Shown here: piece by piece, positions 59,810 to 64,000 of the stretch
Numbering within the stretch: the first letter of the stretch is position 1
Layout: each line of letters begins with the position of its first letter
NCBI RefSeq assembly: GCF_000705555.1
Contig: NZ_JMQN01000048.1
Location: 120,091 to 184,090 of the forward strand
Source: Marinobacterium lacunae
GTDB taxonomy: Bacteria > Pseudomonadota > Gammaproteobacteria > Pseudomonadales > Balneatricaceae
Length of the DNA stretch: 64,000 nucleotides
Reading direction: 5' to 3'
The notes under the pieces: generated by a model
Told to the model about the DNA's origin: nothing
What the model saw: the letters and a program-made list of their open reading frames with translations, nothing else
Database searches by the model: none
Translations under genes and position numbers: made by a program

Positions 59810-61438
59810 ATGAGCTTATCGAATCTGTCTGTGCGAGGAAAATTGTGGGTTCTGATACTGGTGGCGGCCTTCCTGTTGGGGTTGGTATCGCTGCTGGCAC
59901 TGCAGGACATGCGCTCATCCCTGTTCAGCGAACGCGAACAGAAACTTGAGGCGCTTGTCAGTGTCGCCTGGCACGCTCTGGAGCGGGAGCAGAGCCGGGT
60001 TGATGCCGGTGAGCTGACGCTTGAGCAGGCACAACGTAATGCCCGTGAGCTTCTGTCCGGCATGGACTACGACGAGGACGGTTATTTCTTTGCACTGGAC
60101 AAGCAGGCACGCTTCGTGGTGCACGGTGCGGACGAAAAGCTCGTCGGTAAGGCGATGGCCCAGACAAAGACTTCCGATGGCCAGCCGATTTTTTCCGAGA
60201 TGGCTAGGCTGATCGGTACGTCCAACAATGATCGGTATTTTCATTACATGTGGCCCAAGGCCGGAGAGCGTGAGCCTCAGAGTAAAGTCAGTTATGTGCA
60301 CACCTTCAAGCCTTGGGGGTGGGTCATTGGCACAGGTCTCTATGTACAGGATATCAATGCGGCCTTTCTCTCTGAGGCGATGCATATTGCTATCCAGTTG
60401 CTCGTGGCACTTGTCATCATGGGGGCGATCGCCTGGATTATTGGACGGGCGATATGCCAGCCACTTGATCGTATCGCTGAGGTAATGATCAAGGTTGCCG
60501 CAGGCGATCTGCGCGAGCGCACGGGGCTGCAGAGCCGTGATGAACTGGGCAAGGTCGGTCGGCAAATCGACAAGACGCTCGAAGTATTCCGTAATCTCGT
60601 GCACAGCATATCGGCAAGCTCTTCCCAGTTGACCGGCAGTGCCTCCGAATTGGCGCACAGTGCAGAGATGACCAGTGGCGCCCTGAGTCAGCAGGCTCAG
60701 GAAGCCGAGCTGTTGTCCACGGCTATGAACGAAATGGCGGCCAGTATCCATGAGATTGCGCGTACGGCGGGCGAAACCTCCAGTGCCATCGACAGTGCCG
60801 ATCATGAAGCGGACGAAGGCAGTCGTGACGTCGACGATACCGTTACCCGTATAAAGGCGCTTGCCAAGGAGGTTGAAGAAGCCTCAAGCGTGATCAAGGC
60901 CCTCGAAGGTGACACTGAGCAGATCAGCGAGGTGCTTGGCCAGATCGAAGCGATATCGGAGCAGACCAATCTGTTGGCGCTGAACGCGGCGATTGAAGCA
61001 GCAAGGGCCGGAGATTCAGGTAGAGGTTTTGCTGTGGTGGCCGACGAGGTACGTCAGCTTGCTCAACGTACGCGGGGGTCCACCGAACAGATTCGCGACA
61101 TGAACGAGCGCTTGAGCAAGGCCGCCAAGCGAGCCGTCGATGTGATGGAAAGGTCCAGCCAGCGTGCGGATGAAAGTGTCGAACGAGCGCTGCTTGCAGG
61201 CGAGGAGCTGTCCCGCATCGTATCGGATATGAATGCTGTCCGCGATATGGGGGTACAGGTGGCTGCGGCCACAGAGGAGCAAAGTGCTGTTTCCGAGGAG
61301 ATGAACAATAATCTGTTGTCGATTACCCAGGCTTCCGAAGCGACTGTCAGCGCCGCGAACACAGTAGCGGCCAGCAGTGAGCAGCTCAAAGCTCTGGCCC
61401 AACAACTGCAGAGCGAAATTAGCCGTTTCCAAACCTGA
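59810..61438 (+). CDS. Methyl-accepting chemotaxis protein with Cache_2 sensor
   Basis: 542-aa transmembrane receptor: TM1 ([20 protein letters not shown]), a periplasmic single Cache_2 domain ([34 protein letters not shown]), TM2 ([16 protein letters not shown]), HAMP ([19 protein letters not shown]) and a signalling domain with the hairpin tip [21 protein letters not shown]. Small organic acids are common ligands for this sensor type; the ligand here is not readable. The ATG at 59810 with GGAG is preferred to 59783. No che genes are nearby. Confidence 0.93.
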   Translation: MSLSNLSVRGKLWVLILVAAFLLGLVSLLALQDMRSSLFSEREQKLEALVSVAWHALEREQSRVDAGELTLEQAQRNARELLSGMDYDEDGYFFALDKQARFVVHGADEKLVGKAMAQTKTSDGQPIFSEMARLIGTSNNDRYFHYMWPKAGEREPQSKVSYVHTFKPWGWVIGTGLYVQDINAAFLSEAMHIAIQLLVALVIMGAIAWIIGRAICQPLDRIAEVMIKVAAGDLRERTGLQSRDELGKVGRQIDKTLEVFRNLVHSISASSSQLTGSASELAHSAEMTSGALSQQAQEAELLSTAMNEMAASIHEIARTAGETSSAIDSADHEADEGSRDVDDTVTRIKALAKEVEEASSVIKALEGDTEQISEVLGQIEAISEQTNLLALNAAIEAARAGDSGRGFAVVADEVRQLAQRTRGSTEQIRDMNERLSKAAKRAVDVMERSSQRADESVERALLAGEELSRIVSDMNAVRDMGVQVAAATEEQSAVSEEMNNNLLSITQASEATVSAANTVAASSEQLKALAQQLQSEISRFQT

Positions 61439-61499
61439 TTGGGCCGTCCAGGCACCCTGCGTATACTGGGTGCCTGTTCTTCCTGATGTAGAGAGTGTT

Positions 61500-62141
61500 A
61501 TGAAATTCCGTATTATTCCTGTGACGCCCTTCCAGCAGAACTGCACGCTGCTCTGGTGTGAGAAAACCCGAGAGGCGGCGGTGGTCGATCCCGGCGGAGA
61601 CATCGATAAAATTCTGGCCGCTATCGAGGAAGAGGGCGTGAACCTGACGCGCATCCTGCTGACGCACGGTCACCTGGATCATGTTGGTGGTACCGCTGAA
61701 CTCATGCAACGTAAAGGGGTGCCTGTCGAAGGGCCTGAACGTAATGACCAGTTCTGGATTGACGCACTGACACAGCAGTGTGCCATGTTCGGTTTTGGTC
61801 AGGTGGAAAGCTTCGATCCGGATCGCTGGCTTGAGGAGGGTGATCAGGTTCAGGTAGGCGACGAGACTCTGGATGTACTCCACTGCCCCGGACATACCCC
61901 CGGCCATGTGGTGTTCTTTCATAAGGGGGAGCAGCTGGCACTGGTGGGTGACGTGCTGTTTCAAGGTTCGATCGGCAGGACTGACTTCCCCCGGGGCGAT
62001 CACGATCAGCTGATCAGGTCCATCAGGGAAAAGCTGTTTCCCCTCGGGGATGAAGTCCGTTTCATCCCTGGCCATGGCCCCATGTCCACATTCGGTGCCG
62101 AGCGCCTGAGCAATCCTTTCGTTGCAGACCGGCGCGGGTGA
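61500..62141 (+). CDS. Metallo-beta-lactamase-fold hydrolase, glyoxalase-II-like (YcbL type)
   Basis: 213-aa soluble hydrolase. The two-metal motif [10 protein letters not shown] is followed by [27 protein letters not shown] and [11 protein letters not shown], the layout of YcbL-like proteins. It lacks the C-terminal glutathione-binding domain of classical glyoxalase II. ATG at 61500; the longer frame back to 61377 overlaps the chemoreceptor. Confidence 0.92.
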   Translation: MKFRIIPVTPFQQNCTLLWCEKTREAAVVDPGGDIDKILAAIEEEGVNLTRILLTHGHLDHVGGTAELMQRKGVPVEGPERNDQFWIDALTQQCAMFGFGQVESFDPDRWLEEGDQVQVGDETLDVLHCPGHTPGHVVFFHKGEQLALVGDVLFQGSIGRTDFPRGDHDQLIRSIREKLFPLGDEVRFIPGHGPMSTFGAERLSNPFVADRRG

Positions 62142-62144
62142 GGG

Positions 62145-62753
62145 TCAGTCCTCCGCGCGATTGCTGGTGGACACGCCGCCGCTGACGATAAAGGTGGTCA
62201 CTTGGCTGGCTTTGGCTTCAATAGGGGTAACGCGCTCACGCGGCACGATCACCAGATTGCCGGCAAAGTTGTAGGACTGTGGCAGGTAGACGGCAATATC
62301 ATCCTTTAAGCCGAACATCGACAGGTCGTCACGAGTGATGAAACCGGCTACCCGAAGACCTGGGTCAGGAGTCAGTTGCACCAGAACCGGGCGGTCGAAT
62401 CCGCGGTTGTCCCCCAGCAACGCCTTGAACAGGTCGGACAGAGATGTGTAGAGCAGTCTGACCAGCGGAATACGCTGCAGCAGTCGATCAATGCGGCCAA
62501 GCAGAAAGCGACCGAGATACATCGACGCTAGCATGCCGGTCACCGTAATTAGCCCCAATACCATGAGCAGACCCATAATCGAGGTCAGCCAGGTGGGTAG
62601 CTCAAGCTCGAACAGCTGCACCAGATGCTCTCCGATCAGCGAAAACATCAGGTCATTAAGCGTGCCGACGATCAGCCAGAACAGGTAAAAAGTGAGCACT
62701 GCCGGTAACAGCACCAGTAATCCCTGAAAAAAGAAACGCAGCAACAGTTTCAT
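62145..62753 (-). CDS. DUF502-family membrane protein
   Basis: 202-aa protein with two strong N-terminal hydrophobic helices (FFFQGLLVLLPAVLTFYLFWLI and SIMGLLMVLGLITVTGMLAS) and a soluble C-terminal part (VTPDPGL-like LTPDPGLRVAGFIT, AVYLPQSYNFAGNLVIVP). These fit the DUF502 family, whose function is not established. It lies 8 nt downstream of pfkA and is probably co-transcribed. Confidence 0.88.
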   Translation of the reverse strand: MKLLLRFFFQGLLVLLPAVLTFYLFWLIVGTLNDLMFSLIGEHLVQLFELELPTWLTSIMGLLMVLGLITVTGMLASMYLGRFLLGRIDRLLQRIPLVRLLYTSLSDLFKALLGDNRGFDRPVLVQLTPDPGLRVAGFITRDDLSMFGLKDDIAVYLPQSYNFAGNLVIVPRERVTPIEAKASQVTTFIVSGGVSTSNRAED

Positions 62754-62761
62754 CCTGTCTC

Positions 62762-63766
62762 CTATCGGTGGACCTGCAGTGCGAGCTCGAGAAGTGTCGG
62801 ATCCAGCCCCTTGCGGAAGCGGATCACATCCTCGAGAGGCACGTCGATTATCTGCCCGTCACGTACTCCCACCATGATGTCCGAATAGCCAGCACAGAGG
62901 TAACTGACAGCCATGGCGCCCATGCAGGTAGCCAGTACACGGTCATGTCCCGTTGGACTGCCACCGCGTTGAATGTGCCCCAGTATGCAGACGCGAGGGT
63001 CCTGCCCATGCTCCTTGAGCTGCTCGGCAAGGCGATAGGTAAGGCCTGGCTCCGGGCCTTCTGCGACCACAATAATGCCACTCGAGCCTGTCCCGGCACG
63101 TCGGGCGGCGGCGAGTTCTTCGCTGATACGGGATATCTCGATGGCGCGTTCCGGTACCAGAATCATCTCGGCCCCGGCCGCCATCCCGACATGAATGGCG
63201 ATAAAGCCGGACGCCCGTCCCATCACCTCGACCAGAAAGTGTCGTTCATGGGAGGAAGCCGTATCGCGAATTCGGTCGATCGCCTCAAGTGCCGTGTTCA
63301 CGGCTGTGTCGAAGCCTATTGTATCGTCAGTGCCAAATATATCGTTATCGATTGTGCCCGGCAGCCCAATCACTTCTATTCCGGTTTCCTGCTGGAACAG
63401 ATGAGCGCCGGTCAGCGAACCGTCTCCGCCGATTACGACCAACGCGTCGATGCCCCGGGCTTTTAGAATGTCGGCAGCGCTTGAACGCACCTCCGGTTTC
63501 TTAAAAGCCTCGCAGCGGTCACTTTTCAGAATTGTGCCGCCGCGCTGAACTATGTTGCTCACTGATGAGGAGGACATGGGGGCCATATCGTCACTTATCA
63601 GACCGCTGTAGCCGCGGTTAATCCCGAATACCTCTATACCCTGATGCAGAGCGGCGCGAACAACACCGCGTATTGCAGGGTTCATTCCCGGCGCGTCACC
63701 TCCGCTGGTCATAATGGCAATGGATCGGACCGGTCTCTGAACCGTTAATGAAGGCAGCGTATACAT
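62762..63766 (-). CDS. pfkA: ATP-dependent 6-phosphofructokinase PfkA
   Basis: Phosphorylates fructose-6-phosphate, the committed glycolytic step. 334 aa. IAIMTSGGDAPGMNPAIRG, VVIGGDGSLTGA and PGTIDNDIFGTDDTIGFDTA are visible. Gly in GGDG and in PGTIDND, rather than Lys, indicates use of ATP instead of pyrophosphate. The ATG at 63766 has AAGGAGAG; the open frame to 63889 is too long. I see no gene in the remaining 234 nt to the window end. Confidence 0.95.
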   Translation of the reverse strand: MYTLPSLTVQRPVRSIAIMTSGGDAPGMNPAIRGVVRAALHQGIEVFGINRGYSGLISDDMAPMSSSSVSNIVQRGGTILKSDRCEAFKKPEVRSSAADILKARGIDALVVIGGDGSLTGAHLFQQETGIEVIGLPGTIDNDIFGTDDTIGFDTAVNTALEAIDRIRDTASSHERHFLVEVMGRASGFIAIHVGMAAGAEMILVPERAIEISRISEELAAARRAGTGSSGIIVVAEGPEPGLTYRLAEQLKEHGQDPRVCILGHIQRGGSPTGHDRVLATCMGAMAVSYLCAGYSDIMVGVRDGQIIDVPLEDVIRFRKGLDPTLLELALQVHR

Positions 63767-64000
63767 CCTACTCTCCTTGTTGCAGCCAGCAGGAAATAGC
63801 GAGTTTGGGCTTGGTGGCAAATACCTCGACACTATCATCGGTTGATGACAACCGAGATGTCCAGATGCATAGCATTGATAGTGGAACAAGGGAGTTGGTT
63901 CCCGAATTACGGGTGTGTAGATAGCTGGGAAAAGAGAGGCAATGCTGCATATAGATACGTGGTTAAAAAATTATTACATTCCCCTGTTGACTCCCTCGGG

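Overview
The window looks like a replication-origin-proximal chromosome segment of a moderately GC-rich marine-type gammaproteobacterium. The order mnmG-rsmG-parA-parB-atpIBEFHAGDC-glmU-glmS is the conserved oriC-side block of Pseudomonas/Oceanospirillales-like genomes. The genus cannot be fixed from sequence alone; an Oceanospirillaceae-like host is an inference.

Region 1 (1-28.9 kb): after the 3' end of mnmE comes a complete hydroxamate siderophore locus. It holds a phosphopantetheinyl transferase, a PvdE-type exporter, two NRPSs (A-T-C-A-T-E-C-A-T and C-A-T-C), an ornithine N5-monooxygenase, a TonB receptor, an IucB-like N-acyltransferase, an ECF sigma factor, an MbtH protein, a SyrP-like beta-hydroxylase and a FhuCBD-type importer. 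Gene content and domain order follow the ornibactin/malleobactin type. The specificity residues I extracted instead predict acyl-OH-Orn / D-Asp / Asp / acyl-OH-Orn, with at least one Asp beta-hydroxylated. Release would be by a terminal condensation domain, because no thioesterase is present. Four exact TAAAT-N16-CGTC elements precede the biosynthetic transcription units. They match promoters of PvdS/OrbS-type sigma factors, and the sigma gene itself sits behind a Fur-like box. This gives a readable cascade: Fur, then sigma, then biosynthesis and export.

Region 2 (28.9-32 kb): an SMR efflux protein, a CDF metal exporter and AlkB lead into a gene-free AT-rich stretch of about 870 bp. It contains two perfect and several near-perfect DnaA boxes and is the probable oriC. 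In related genomes mnmE lies close to mnmG or oriC; here about 30 kb of accessory genes separates them.

Region 3 (32-47.6 kb): mnmG-rsmG, parAB, the complete F1Fo ATP synthase operon with a promoter and terminator, a divergent TrmB-family regulator with an array of TGTCA/TGACA half-sites, then glmU-glmS.

Region 4 (47.7-64 kb): ordinary chromosomal genes. These are a MarC protein, a TerB-like protein, an FMN-binding glutamate-synthase-family protein, a small charged protein, a HexR-like regulator, PbpG, a TPP-riboswitch-led thiD-thiZXY-thiC operon, a CPXCG protein, a CHAD protein, a chemoreceptor, a glyoxalase-II-like hydrolase, a DUF502 protein and PfkA. I saw no tRNA, rRNA, CRISPR array or insertion sequence.
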